Source: Rhodoferax fermentans
Lineage (GTDB): Bacteria; Pseudomonadota; Gammaproteobacteria; Burkholderiales; Burkholderiaceae_C
Length of the DNA: 64,000 nucleotides
Reading direction: 5' to 3'
Assembly: GCF_002017865.1 (NCBI RefSeq)
Contig: NZ_MTJN01000002.1
Location: forward strand, 1,426,001 to 1,490,000
A model generated the notes under the pieces. It was given only the letters and a program-made list of their open reading frames with translations. It was not told the origin of the DNA and did not search any database. Below, piece after piece: positions 36,874 to 45,820 of this stretch (its first letter is position 1; the number at the start of each line of letters is the position of its first letter). A program made the position numbers and the translations under genes.

Positions 36874-37361
36874 GCGCCCTGACACTCGACAACATCGATC
36901 TGCAGTTACTCGCCCAGCTGCAAACCAACACGGCTTTGTCTAACCAGGAACTGGCCGAGCGGGTCCATGTGTCGCCGCCCACCTGCCTGCGCCGGGTCAA
37001 ACGCCTCAAAGATACCGGCTTGATCGAGCGCGAGATCGCGGTGCTCAGCACCGACAAACTCGCCAGCGAGCTTGGCCACGGGCTCACCGCCGTGGTGGAG
37101 ATCACGCTGGACCGCCAGGACCAGGCCGCGCTGGAGGCCTTTGAGCAGCGGGTGGCACCCATCGATGCGGTGCAGCAGTGTTACCGCGTTTCCCCTGGGC
37201 CGGACTTCTGCCTGGTGGTGCACGCCGCCAACATGCCCGACTACCTGGCGCTGACCCAGCAGCTGTTCACCGCAGATGCCAATGTGCGCAATGTGAAGAG
37301 TTTCTTCAGCCTCAAACGCAGCAAGTTTGGTGCGAGCCTGCCTTTACCCGAATCGCTCTAA
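36870..37361 (+). CDS. Lrp/AsnC-family regulator
   Basis: 163-aa transcription factor: N-terminal helix-turn-helix (about 8-55, LDNIDLQLLAQLQTNTALSNQELAERVHVSPPTCLRRVKRL) and C-terminal RAM ligand-binding domain (about 75-150). ATG at 36870, overlapping the exporter gene. The probable role is to sense an amino acid and adjust the exporter; the effector is not known. Confidence 0.92.
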   Translation: MSALTLDNIDLQLLAQLQTNTALSNQELAERVHVSPPTCLRRVKRLKDTGLIEREIAVLSTDKLASELGHGLTAVVEITLDRQDQAALEAFEQRVAPIDAVQQCYRVSPGPDFCLVVHAANMPDYLALTQQLFTADANVRNVKSFFSLKRSKFGASLPLPESL

Positions 37362-37376
37362 CTTATAAGCCTTTTC

Positions 37377-37420
37377 GGCCTCTAGCCCTTATATAACAAG
37401 GGCCAGAAGCTATGGATTTA
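37377..37420 (+). repeat. Palindromic repeat, family A (intergenic)
   Basis: Full-length copy: GGCCTCTAGCCCTTATATAA, CAAGGGCCAGAAGCTATGGA, TTTA. The core GCCCTTATATAACAAGGGC can fold into a 6-bp stem. It separates the convergent Lrp and histidine kinase genes, and its last bases supply the TAA stop codon of the kinase (37418-37420). Confidence 0.85.
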
Positions 37421-38215
37421 AGAGATATCCGGTGCCACAGGCAGGCACACCGTCACCTCGCAGCCTTGGTCTGGCGTGGCGGTGATCTGGATTGCGCCAC
37501 CCAGGCGCTCCAGGATACGGCGGCATAACAGCAGGCCCAGCCCCAGGCCTTCAAATTCACACGCCGGATGCAAGCGGCCAAACACCTTGAACAGCGCCTG
37601 CGCCTGCTCGGGCCGGAAACCCACACCGTTGTCGCGCAGGGTCAGGCGGATGCTTGCGGGTGCAGCGGCCTCGGCCTCTGCAGATGGCGCGGGCTCAAGC
37701 TGCCAGCCCAGGGCAATCTGGACCGGCGCCCGGCCCCGGCTGAATTTGAGGGCATTGCCCAGCAGCTGCTGCAACACTTGGCGCATCAGACACGGATCGG
37801 CCTGCACTGGCGGCACATCGTCTGCCAGTTGCCACAACACATCGACATCCGGGTGCAGTGCCGCCAACTCATCTGCCACCTCACGCGCCAGCGTACCAAC
37901 AAACACTGGCTGCAGGTCCAGCACTTGTGACCCCAGCCGCGACAGCTGGGCCAGGCCGTCGAGCTGGCGGGTCAGCAGCTGCGCCGACTGGCGGATGGTG
38001 CCCAGGTGGCTGGCCAGCTCGTCGGGTAGCTCAGGCCAGTCTTCGGCAATGATCTGGGCATAGGCTTGGATGTGGCGCAGTGGTGCACGCAGGTCGTGCG
38101 ACACCACGTAGGTAAATTCCTGCAATTCGGCGCGGCTGGCATCAAGCTGGCGCTGCAGCTGCGCCAGTTCCTGGATCAGTTGGTGGGGATGGGGCTGTTC
38201 GCTGGGCGCACTCAT
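37418..38215 (-). CDS. Small cytoplasmic sensor histidine kinase
   Basis: 265 aa: coiled N-terminus (about 10-32), HisKA with His40 in VVSHDLRAPLRH, HATPase with N-box LLGNALKFS, G1 box DNGVGF and G2 box GLGLGLLLCRRI. No transmembrane segment or PAS domain; it resembles the bacteriophytochrome-type kinase core without a sensor. It overlaps glmU by 4 bp (ATGA), an unusual partner, and no response regulator lies nearby. Probably an orphan kinase. Confidence 0.88.
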   Translation of the reverse strand: MSAPSEQPHPHQLIQELAQLQRQLDASRAELQEFTYVVSHDLRAPLRHIQAYAQIIAEDWPELPDELASHLGTIRQSAQLLTRQLDGLAQLSRLGSQVLDLQPVFVGTLAREVADELAALHPDVDVLWQLADDVPPVQADPCLMRQVLQQLLGNALKFSRGRAPVQIALGWQLEPAPSAEAEAAAPASIRLTLRDNGVGFRPEQAQALFKVFGRLHPACEFEGLGLGLLLCRRILERLGGAIQITATPDQGCEVTVCLPVAPDIS

Positions 38216-39645
38216 TTCTTGGCTGGGCGTTTCCAGTTGGGGATGCTGACCTGGCGCGCACGCGCCACGGTGAGCGCCAGCGGTGGCGCGTCCTTGGACA
38301 GGGTCGAGCCGCCGCCCACGGTGCCACCCGCGCCGATGGTGACCGGCGCAATCAGCACACAGTTGCTGCCAATGTGCACGTCGGCCTCGATCACCGTGCG
38401 GTGTTTGTTGGCGCCGTCGTAGTTGGCGGTGATGCTGCCTGCGCCATAGTTGACACGTTCACCCACGGTGGCGTCACCCAGGTAAGCCAGGTGGTTGGCC
38501 TTGGCGCCTTTGGCCAGGGTGGAGTTCTTGACCTCGACAAAGTTGCCGATGTGCACCTCGGCACCCAGCTTGGCGCCGGGACGCAGGCGGGCAAACGGTC
38601 CAATCAGCGCACCCGCGCCGACCTCCACCGCGTTTTTGCTGCCGGGCTCACCCCCCTCGATGTGGGTGAAGGGGTGGATCACCGCACCGGCGGCGATGCT
38701 GGCGTTTTTGATCACGCAGTTGGGGCCAACTTGGACGCCCTCACCCAGGCTGACTTGACCTTCAAACACACAGTTCACATCAATGGCCACGTCCTGCGCA
38801 CAGGTCAATGTGCCGCGCACATCCAGGCGCGCGGGGTCAGCCAGGCGCACACCCTGCTCCATCAGCTGCAGTGCCACACGTTTTTGGTAAGTGCGTTCCA
38901 GCTCAGCCAGCTGCACCGGGCTGTTGACACCGGCCACCTGGGCCGCGTCGCTGATCTTGTGCGCCACCACCGGAAAACCGTCGGCCACCGCAAACTTGAC
39001 GATGTCGGTCAGGTAGTACTCACCCTGGGCGTTTTTGTTGTCGAGCCGCGCCAGCCAGCTTTTGAGCTGTTTGGCCGGCACCGCCATGATGCCGCTGTAA
39101 ACCTCGGTGATCTTGAGTTGCGCGGCGCTGGCGTCTTTTTGCTCAACGATGGCTTGCACCGCGTCGCCCTTGCGCACGATGCGGCCGTAACCCGTGGGGT
39201 TAGCAAAGTCGATGGTCAGCAGCGCGAGTTTGTCACCGGCGCAGGCGCTGATCAGCTGCGTCAAGGTGTCGGCTTGGGTCAGCGGCACATCACCCGAGAG
39301 CACCACCACCAGACCATCGTCACGCAACACCGGCACCGCCTGCTGGATGGCATGGCCGGTGCCAAGCTGCGGCTCTTGGCGCACAAAATGAATATCCAAT
39401 TGGCCTGCAGCCCTCGTCTTTGTTGACAAAGCTGCTTCAACTTCTGCAGCACCGTGACCGGTGATCACGGTCACCTGGCGCGCCTGCAACTCGGCCGCGG
39501 TGTCCACCACATGCTGCACCAAGGCACGCCCGGCCAAAAGATGCAACACTTTGGGCAGTTTGCTTTTCATGCGGGTGCCCTTGCCCGCTGCCATGATCAC
39601 CACGTCCAGCGGTGTGTCTGTAAAAAGTGTCTGAGTGATTGCCAT
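38212..39645 (-). CDS. glmU: Bifunctional UDP-GlcNAc pyrophosphorylase / GlcN-1-P acetyltransferase
   Basis: Acetylates glucosamine-1-phosphate and couples it to UTP, giving UDP-GlcNAc. 477 aa from the ATG at 39645. N-terminal nucleotidyltransferase with AAGKGTRMKSKLPKVLH, linker, then C-terminal left-handed beta-helix (hexapeptide repeats, PFTHIEGGEPG, RLRPGAKLGAEVHIGNFVEVKN, NYGAGSITANYDGANKHRT). Slightly longer than E. coli GlmU (456 aa); part of the excess is a repeat-derived insert near residues 69-85. The start overlaps the divergent lipoprotein gene. Confidence 0.96.
   Translation of the reverse strand: MAITQTLFTDTPLDVVIMAAGKGTRMKSKLPKVLHLLAGRALVQHVVDTAAELQARQVTVITGHGAAEVEAALSTKTRAAGQLDIHFVRQEPQLGTGHAIQQAVPVLRDDGLVVVLSGDVPLTQADTLTQLISACAGDKLALLTIDFANPTGYGRIVRKGDAVQAIVEQKDASAAQLKITEVYSGIMAVPAKQLKSWLARLDNKNAQGEYYLTDIVKFAVADGFPVVAHKISDAAQVAGVNSPVQLAELERTYQKRVALQLMEQGVRLADPARLDVRGTLTCAQDVAIDVNCVFEGQVSLGEGVQVGPNCVIKNASIAAGAVIHPFTHIEGGEPGSKNAVEVGAGALIGPFARLRPGAKLGAEVHIGNFVEVKNSTLAKGAKANHLAYLGDATVGERVNYGAGSITANYDGANKHRTVIEADVHIGSNCVLIAPVTIGAGGTVGGGSTLSKDAPPLALTVARARQVSIPNWKRPAKK
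39390..39440 (-). repeat. Degenerate family A repeat inside glmU
   Basis: Plus strand AATTGGCCTGCAGCCCTCGT matches the family consensus AATTGGCCTCTAGCCCTTAT, then diverges but keeps a trailing AAGCTGCTTCAA. In frame it encodes STKTRAAGQLDIHF of GlmU, a segment absent from my memory of the E. coli protein. Confidence 0.55.
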
Positions 39646-40537
39646 GCCAAGCTCCGCGTTGAGTCGATTGCCGTTTTTTCGCATTATCCGCGCCCTGCTG
39701 GTGACGCTGACCGTGCTGCTGCTGGGTGCCTGCAGCATGGTGCGCCTGGGGTACGACCAGTTACCCAGCCTGACGTATTGGTGGGTGGACAGTTACTTTG
39801 ACCTCAACGATGCCCAGAGTGTGGCCCTACGCCGTGACCTGGAGTCCCTGCACAGCTGGCACCGCAGCCAGGAGCTGCCACAACTGGCCAAGCTGCTGGC
39901 CTCGCTGCAGACCCAGGCCTTGCAAGACACCACACCGCAGTTCACCTGCCAAGTCATTGACCAGCTCAAAGCGCACCTGCAGGTGGTGCTGACCCAGGCC
40001 GAGCCCGGCCTGGCCACCCTGGTGCGTCAACTCACACCCGCGCAAATGCAACACTTGGCCCACCAGCTGGACAAACGAGAACATGCCTGGCGCGAAGAGT
40101 GGGTGCAGATCAGCCCGGCCAAGCTGACCAAGCGCCGCACCGAACGCCTGATCGAACGCAGCGAAAGTTTTTACGGCCGCCTGAGCGACTCACAACGCAG
40201 CCTGCTGACCAGCAGTGTGCTGGCCAACCCCTATGACGTGGTGCAGGCCGAAGCCGAGATGCTGCGCCGCCACCAGGACCTGCGGCAAACGCTGCAAGCG
40301 CTTGTGCAGGGTGGCGACAGCGCCAGCCAGGCACAGGCACGGCTGCATGCCCTGCAACAGCGCCTGCTCGACTCGCCCAACACCAGCTACCGCACCCAGA
40401 TCGCGGCCTTTACCCAGGCCAACTGCGCCAGCTTTGCCCAGTTGCACAACAGCGCCAGCCCAGCGCAGCGGCAACAGCTGGTGAGCCGACTCCAAGCTTA
40501 TGAACTCGACCTGCGCACGCTCTCAGCGCCGCGCTGA
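39644..40537 (+). CDS. DUF6279-type lipoprotein
   Basis: About 298 aa. Hydrophobic N-terminus ending in the lipobox LGAC (SMVRLGYDQLPSLTYWWVDSYFDL), then a mostly helical body. This N-terminal pattern is that of DUF6279 lipoproteins of proteobacteria; function unknown. The start is ambiguous: ATG 39644 overlaps the glmU start codon by two bases on the other strand, a GTG at 39635 is also in frame, and a TTG at 39659 or 39668 would avoid the overlap. Confidence 0.75.
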   Translation: MPSSALSRLPFFRIIRALLVTLTVLLLGACSMVRLGYDQLPSLTYWWVDSYFDLNDAQSVALRRDLESLHSWHRSQELPQLAKLLASLQTQALQDTTPQFTCQVIDQLKAHLQVVLTQAEPGLATLVRQLTPAQMQHLAHQLDKREHAWREEWVQISPAKLTKRRTERLIERSESFYGRLSDSQRSLLTSSVLANPYDVVQAEAEMLRRHQDLRQTLQALVQGGDSASQAQARLHALQQRLLDSPNTSYRTQIAAFTQANCASFAQLHNSASPAQRQQLVSRLQAYELDLRTLSAPR

Positions 40538-40556
40538 ACCCACCTAAGATCACCCC

Positions 40557-41957
40557 ATGGCTATCAGTGTTTTTGACCTTTTTAAAGTGGGCATTGGCCC
40601 CAGCAGTTCCCACACCGTGGGGCCGATGCGTGCCGCGCGCCTGTTTGCGGCGGCGCTGCAAACAGAGGGTGTGTTGGCGCAGACCACCAGCATCTGCTGC
40701 GAACTCTACGGCTCGCTTGGTGCCACCGGCAAAGGCCACGGCTCGGACGTGGCGGTGATGCTGGGCCTGATGGGCCACGCGCCCGACACGGTGGATGTGG
40801 ACGCAGTGCCCGACCTGATTGCCGGTGTGCGCAGCAGCCGTTCACTCAGTGTGCTGGGCCAACACCCGATTCCATTCATCGAGCGCGAACACGTGCTGAT
40901 GTACCGGCGCGAGGCCCTGGCCGAGCACCCCAATGGCATGAAGTTCACAGCCCTTGACGCTCAAGGCCAGACACTCAAAGCCGCCAAGTATTTGAGTGTG
41001 GGTGGCGGTTTTGTGGTGACCGCAGGCGCTGCCAACGAGGCCGTGCTGACTGAGTACCAAAAAGTGCCCTACCCCTTTACCAGCGGCGATAAGTTGCTAT
41101 CGATATGCAAGCAGACCAACTGGAGCATCAGCCAGGTCATGTGGGCCAACGAGCGCACCTGGCGCAGTGACGAGGCCATCCACAGCGGCTTACACACCAT
41201 CTGGCGCGTGATGCGTGAGTGTGTGCAACGCGGCCTGAGCCACAGCGGCACCCTGCCCGGCCCCTACAAAGTGCAGCGCCGCGCCCCGCTGCTGGCCGCG
41301 CAGTTGCGCGAACGTGCCGAGCGCACGCTGGCCGACCCCTTGAGTGTGCTGGACTGGGTCAACGTCTACGCCTTTGCGGTGAACGAGGAAAACGCCGCCG
41401 GTGGCCGCGTCGTCACCGCGCCGACCAATGGCGCGGCGGGCGTGATCCCGGCGGTGCTGCATTACTGCGACCGTTTTGTGCTGCCGTCGCGCCGCCAATA
41501 CACCAGCGCAGGCGGCCAGGACAATGTGGACAACTTCCTGATGACCGCCGCCGCCATCGGCATCCTCTACAAACTCAACGCCTCGATCAGCGGCGCCGAG
41601 GTGGGTTGCCAAGGTGAGGTGGGTGTCGCCTGCTCGATGGCCGCTGCGGGCCTGGCCGCGGTGATGGGCGGCACGCCGGAGCAGGTCGAAAACGCCGCCG
41701 AGATTGGCATGGAGCACAACCTGGGCCTGACCTGCGACCCGGTGGGTGGCCTGGTGCAGGTGCCGTGTATCGAACGCAATGCCATGGGCGCGGTCAAGGC
41801 CATCAACGCCGCGCGCATGGCGCTGCAGGGCGACGGCCAGCATGTGGTCTCGCTCGACAAGGTTATCAAAACCATGCGCGAGACCGGCGCCGACATGAAA
41901 ACCAAATACAAGGAAACCTCACGCGGCGGGCTCGCCGTGAATATCGTGGAATGCTGA
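40557..41957 (+). CDS. sdaA: L-serine ammonia-lyase (single-chain)
   Basis: Iron-sulfur enzyme converting L-serine to pyruvate and ammonia; 466 aa, one-subunit type. Seen: N-terminal [29 protein letters not shown], and the [4Fe-4S] cysteines in [13 protein letters not shown] and [19 protein letters not shown]-terminus [14 protein letters not shown] is typical. ATG at 40557. It lies 20 bp after the DUF6279 gene and could be co-transcribed; it converges with the isochorismatase-like gene, only 5 bp away. Confidence 0.95.
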   Translation: MAISVFDLFKVGIGPSSSHTVGPMRAARLFAAALQTEGVLAQTTSICCELYGSLGATGKGHGSDVAVMLGLMGHAPDTVDVDAVPDLIAGVRSSRSLSVLGQHPIPFIEREHVLMYRREALAEHPNGMKFTALDAQGQTLKAAKYLSVGGGFVVTAGAANEAVLTEYQKVPYPFTSGDKLLSICKQTNWSISQVMWANERTWRSDEAIHSGLHTIWRVMRECVQRGLSHSGTLPGPYKVQRRAPLLAAQLRERAERTLADPLSVLDWVNVYAFAVNEENAAGGRVVTAPTNGAAGVIPAVLHYCDRFVLPSRRQYTSAGGQDNVDNFLMTAAAIGILYKLNASISGAEVGCQGEVGVACSMAAAGLAAVMGGTPEQVENAAEIGMEHNLGLTCDPVGGLVQVPCIERNAMGAVKAINAARMALQGDGQHVVSLDKVIKTMRETGADMKTKYKETSRGGLAVNIVEC

Positions 41958-41962
41958 CGCGC

Positions 41963-42502
41963 TCAGGCGCTCAGGGCTATCTCAGCCGCCGGGACTGCTG
42001 TCACGCGTGGGCCAAAGCTGCCCAGGTTGGCCAGCGTGGTGTTGTGGTGGGCTGAAATCTGCGCCGCAGTCAGCACAGCGTTGTCCACGGTGCTGTGGCC
42101 GTCGGCCACCAGGGTCACCGGGTAGCCCCGGGCCAGTGCGGCGCGCACGGTGGAGTCCACACAAAACTCGCTCTGCAGGCCACACACCACCAGGTGATCC
42201 ACCGTGTGTGACAGCAGCAGGTCCTGCAGGTTCGTCTTATAAAACGAATCACAGGCGGTTTTGTGAAGCCGCAGGTCGGCATCCGACAGCTGCAGGCGAG
42301 CATCGAGCTGCCAGCCCTCGGCACCGTGCTGCAGCGGCCCATCAGCCTCTTCGTGCTGGATCAGGATCACAGGAGCACCCACCGCACGGGCCTTCGCTGA
42401 CACACGGTTGATGCGATCAATCACAGACGCAATGTCAAAAGCGGCATCTGCGCCGTGGCATAGGGCATGTTGGACATCAATGATCAGAAGCGCGGAAGTC
42501 AT
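41963..42502 (-). CDS. Isochorismatase-family cysteine hydrolase
   Basis: 179-aa hydrolase with the catalytic triad of the family at D9 (LLIIDVQ), K81 ([10 protein letters not shown]) and C114 ([10 protein letters not shown]). Members cleave amides or enol ethers; the substrate is not evident here. The start is the ATG at 42502; the open frame runs back to 42745. It lies 34 bp after the cyclo-ligase gene on the same strand and may be co-transcribed. Confidence 0.88.
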   Translation of the reverse strand: MTSALLIIDVQHALCHGADAAFDIASVIDRINRVSAKARAVGAPVILIQHEEADGPLQHGAEGWQLDARLQLSDADLRLHKTACDSFYKTNLQDLLLSHTVDHLVVCGLQSEFCVDSTVRAALARGYPVTLVADGHSTVDNAVLTAAQISAHHNTTLANLGSFGPRVTAVPAAEIALSA

Positions 42503-42536
42503 GGTCGATTCGGAAAAAGTCTGGCGCAAACTCAAC

Positions 42537-43136
42537 TCACACCGGCCAGACCACGCCGTGGTCGTTGAGGATCGCGTCGAGCGGCATGTCGTGGGGCTCG
42601 GGTTCAAAGTCGGGCAAAAAGTCGGTGCCAAAACCCAGCCCCACGGTGAACGGGCGAGGGTTGAGCGAAGCCAGCATGCGGTCATAAAAACCGCCGCCAT
42701 AACCCAGCCGATAACCACCGGGTGCGTAACCCACACAGGCCACAAACAGCAGCGTGGGGGTGATCACCTCGGTGTCTTTCGGCTTGGGGATGCCATAGGC
42801 GTCGTCTTCCATCGGGCAGCCCGGGTACCAAGCATGAAAGGTCATGGTTTTGTGAACTTTGTCGACTACCGGCAGTCCAATCTTGCGTAGCTGGGGGCGC
42901 TCGACCAGTTCGCCGTCTTCTTTCCAGCGGTGCAGGGCCGGCAGTGGGTTGAATTCCCCTTTGATCGGCCAGTAGGCACCAATCACCGTGTCGGGGCGAC
43001 CCACCAGCCAGATGCGCATGACACGCCGCAACAGGGCCACCCGCTGTTCGCGGTCTGGCAGATGCAGGCGTTGTTCGAGAAGCTGTTTGCGCAAGGCCTT
43101 TTTGTCCTGCGCACGTTGTTCATCAGAGTTATTCAT
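42537..43136 (-). CDS. 5-formyltetrahydrofolate cyclo-ligase
   Basis: ATP-dependent conversion of 5-formyl-THF to 5,10-methenyl-THF; 199 aa. Family motifs: KKALRKQLLEQR near the N-terminus, PIKGEFNPLP, and the ATP-binding GYRLGYGGGFYDRML. The start is the ATG at 43136 (MNNSDEQ). It is divergent from the lytic transglycosylase with only 9 bp between the start codons, so each promoter must lie within the other gene. E. coli homologue: YgfA. Confidence 0.93.
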   Translation of the reverse strand: MNNSDEQRAQDKKALRKQLLEQRLHLPDREQRVALLRRVMRIWLVGRPDTVIGAYWPIKGEFNPLPALHRWKEDGELVERPQLRKIGLPVVDKVHKTMTFHAWYPGCPMEDDAYGIPKPKDTEVITPTLLFVACVGYAPGGYRLGYGGGFYDRMLASLNPRPFTVGLGFGTDFLPDFEPEPHDMPLDAILNDHGVVWPV

Positions 43137-43145
43137 AATCTCCAC

Positions 43146-45119
43146 ATGCAGTTCAAGATGATTTTGACATTGATTGGTGCCGCCGGATTGGCTGCGGCAC
43201 CAATGCTTCATGCCCAGAGCACGGCCGACAACGTGGTGCTCGACATGCAGCAGGCTTTTAAACGGGGTGACAGTGCCCGACTCACCGCCTTGTTACCCCA
43301 GACCCAGGGCCATCTGCTGGAACCCTGGGCCGCCTACTGGGCCTTGCGTGCCCGCCTGGACAGCGCCTCTGCCGACGAGGTGAATGCGTTTTTTACCCAG
43401 TACCGTGGCAGCTACCAGGAGGACCGCTTGCGCAATGACTGGCTGCTGCTGCTGGGCCAGCGCCGTGACTGGTCGCGTTTTGCCCAAGTGGCGCCCGACT
43501 TCCGCATGAACGATGACCGCGAGGTGCGCTGTTACACCCTGGCCATGGAGAACATCCTGGCCAAGGTGGACCTGGCCAGCGAGGTCAAGGCCCAGTGGTA
43601 CGCGGCCAAAGACGCGGGTGACGGATGCACCCTGGCGGCACAAAGCCACTTTGACGCAGGCCAGCTGTCCGAGGCAGATGTCTGGCGCAAGGCACGTCTG
43701 CTGGTGGAGGCCCGCCAGCTCGATGCGGCACGCCAGGTGGTCGCCATCGTGGCGCCCGGCGCCAGCGCGGCACTCAACGACGCCCTCAAAAAACCTGAGA
43801 CCGTTCTGATCAAACGCCCGGTGTCCAACCAACGCCTGAATCAGGAGCTGGCGGTGCTGGCGCTGATCCGCTGGGCCGACAGTACACCTGACAGCGCGGC
43901 TCAGGCCTTGGAAGAACGCTGGAGCAAACACCTCAGCCATGCCCAGCGTGCCTGGGCTTGGGGCGCGATTGGCAAACTGGCAGCACAAAAACTCTCTGAC
44001 AGCGCCTTGCCCTATTTCCAACACGCCAGCCCCGAGGCCATGAGTGACGAACATCTGGCCTGGCGGACCCGCGCCGCCTTGCGCCAGCACCAATGGCATG
44101 ACGCGCTGGAGAGCATCAAGGCCATGAGCCCGGACGCCGCCAGCGACCCCACCTGGGTTTACTGGCGCGCCCGCGCCTTGTTGCAGCCGGGCCAGAGCCA
44201 GGCCGAGCAAACACAAGCACGCCAGCTGCTGCAAGGCATCGCCAGCGTGCGTGGTTTTTACCCACTGCTGGCGCTGGAGGAACTGGGCCAACCAATCACA
44301 CCACCACCCACACCCGCACCTTTGAGCGCGCAGGAAAAAGACCGGGCGCAGGCTAACCCAGGGCTGCAGCGTGCCCTCAAAGCCATCACCCTGGGCCTGC
44401 GCAGCGAGGGTGTGCGTGAGTGGAACTACACCACCAATTTGCATGCCCCCGGCGGCATGAATGACCGCGAGCTGTTGGCCGCCGCTGACCTGGCCTGCCA
44501 GAACGCAGTATGGGACCGCTGCATCAACACCAGTGAACGCACGCGCAACATCATCGATCTGGCGCAGCGTTTCCCGATGCCCTACCGCCAGGCAGTGATT
44601 GAACGCAGCCGCAGCATCAGCCTGGACCCGGCCTATGTCTACGGCTTGATTCGTCAGGAAAGCCGCTTCATCACCGATGCGCGTTCGGGCGTGGGTGCCT
44701 CGGGCCTGATGCAGGTGATGCCTGCCACTGCGCGCTGGACCGCCAAAAAAATTGGCCTGAGCAACTTCACACCCCAGCAGCTCAATGACCGCGACACCAA
44801 CATCACGATTGGCACCGGTTACCTCAAGCTGGTGCTGGACGATTTTGCGGGCTCCATGCCCCTGGCCGCCGCAGCCTACAACGCTGGGCCCGGGCGCCCG
44901 CGGGTCTGGCGTGGCCAACCCGGCGCCCCCTCAGTGGAGGCCGCCATTTGGGCGGAAAACATCCCGTTCACTGAAACCCGTGATTACGTCAAAAAAGTGC
45001 TGGCCAACACCACCATTTACGCGGCCATGATCACTGGGCAAACCCAGTCCCTCAAGGCACGGCTGGGGCACATTGGCCCAGCCGACATCAGCACACCAGA
45101 GAACCGCGACCTGCCATGA
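43146..45119 (+). CDS. slt: Soluble lytic murein transglycosylase (Slt70-type)
   Basis: Periplasmic enzyme cleaving peptidoglycan to 1,6-anhydromuropeptides; 657 aa. Signal peptide (about 1-24, ending LHAQS), a long alpha-helical superhelix (U and L domains), and a C-terminal SLT domain with the catalytic Glu505 in RQESRFITDARSGVGASGLMQVMPATA and a later AAYNAGPGR motif. ATG at 43146; the open frame starts earlier at 42930 but lies over the divergent gene. The stop overlaps the GST start (ATGA). Confidence 0.93.
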   Translation: MQFKMILTLIGAAGLAAAPMLHAQSTADNVVLDMQQAFKRGDSARLTALLPQTQGHLLEPWAAYWALRARLDSASADEVNAFFTQYRGSYQEDRLRNDWLLLLGQRRDWSRFAQVAPDFRMNDDREVRCYTLAMENILAKVDLASEVKAQWYAAKDAGDGCTLAAQSHFDAGQLSEADVWRKARLLVEARQLDAARQVVAIVAPGASAALNDALKKPETVLIKRPVSNQRLNQELAVLALIRWADSTPDSAAQALEERWSKHLSHAQRAWAWGAIGKLAAQKLSDSALPYFQHASPEAMSDEHLAWRTRAALRQHQWHDALESIKAMSPDAASDPTWVYWRARALLQPGQSQAEQTQARQLLQGIASVRGFYPLLALEELGQPITPPPTPAPLSAQEKDRAQANPGLQRALKAITLGLRSEGVREWNYTTNLHAPGGMNDRELLAAADLACQNAVWDRCINTSERTRNIIDLAQRFPMPYRQAVIERSRSISLDPAYVYGLIRQESRFITDARSGVGASGLMQVMPATARWTAKKIGLSNFTPQQLNDRDTNITIGTGYLKLVLDDFAGSMPLAAAAYNAGPGRPRVWRGQPGAPSVEAAIWAENIPFTETRDYVKKVLANTTIYAAMITGQTQSLKARLGHIGPADISTPENRDLP

Positions 45120-45820
45120 TCCAACTCTATATCGGTAACAAAAACTACTCGTCCTGGTCGATGCGGCCCTGGGTGCTGCTCAAGCAGGCGGGCATCCCGT
45201 TTGAGGAGGTGATGGTGCGTTTTGACGCCTTCACGCCCGACTCGCAGTTCAAGGCGGCGCTCAAACCCGTGTCACCCACCGGCAAGGTGCCGGTACTGGT
45301 GGACGGGGATCTGGTGGTGTGGGACACGCTGGCGATTGCCGAGTATCTGGCCGAGCAGTTTCCCGACAAACAACTTTGGCCGACCAACAAGGCAGCCCGA
45401 GCCCGTGCGCGCAGCATCTGCGCAGAGATGCACAGCGGCTTCACCAGCCTGCGCAACCACTGCCCGATGAACATCGAAGCGCGGCTGCCCGACACCGGCG
45501 CCCTGCTCTGGCGCGACCAGCCCGGTGTGCGTGCCGATGTGGCGCGCCTGATTGAGATGTGGCGGCCGCTGCTGCAGGCACACGGTGGACCGCTGCTATT
45601 TGGTGACTTCTCGGTGGCCGATGCCTACTTCGCACCGATCTGCACCCGGCTTGTCACCTATGGACTGCCTTTGCCAGAGGACATCGCCGCCTATGTGCAG
45701 CGTGTCTGCGCCCTGCCGGGTGTCAAGGCCTGGATCGATGGTGCCTGCGCGGAGCAGGATTTTCTTGACTTTGAAGAGCCCTACCGCTTGGCCAGCCAGG
45801 CCAACAAACCACAGGCTTAA
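45116..45820 (+). CDS. Glutathione S-transferase-family protein
   Basis: 234 aa with an N-terminal thioredoxin-like domain (about 1-80: NYSSWSMRPW with the probable catalytic Ser, TGKVPVLVDGDLVVWDTLAIAEYL) and a C-terminal helical domain with the N-capping-box region GDFSVADAYFAPICTR. Resembles the YfcF-like group. Translationally coupled to slt by a 4-bp overlap; substrate unknown. Its 3' end overlaps the convergent cyclase gene by 4 bp. Confidence 0.9.
   Translation: MIQLYIGNKNYSSWSMRPWVLLKQAGIPFEEVMVRFDAFTPDSQFKAALKPVSPTGKVPVLVDGDLVVWDTLAIAEYLAEQFPDKQLWPTNKAARARARSICAEMHSGFTSLRNHCPMNIEARLPDTGALLWRDQPGVRADVARLIEMWRPLLQAHGGPLLFGDFSVADAYFAPICTRLVTYGLPLPEDIAAYVQRVCALPGVKAWIDGACAEQDFLDFEEPYRLASQANKPQA

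Noticed and set aside
41090..41110. GTTGCTATCGATATGCAAGC in sdaA as another family A repeat
   Set aside because: Only the AGCTAT-like end is similar, the palindrome is missing, and the protein shows no extra residues relative to E. coli SdaA at this place.
43293..44918. 541-codon open frame on the minus strand across slt
   Set aside because: Antisense to a complete lytic transglycosylase with catalytic motifs; no recognisable domain in the antisense frame.
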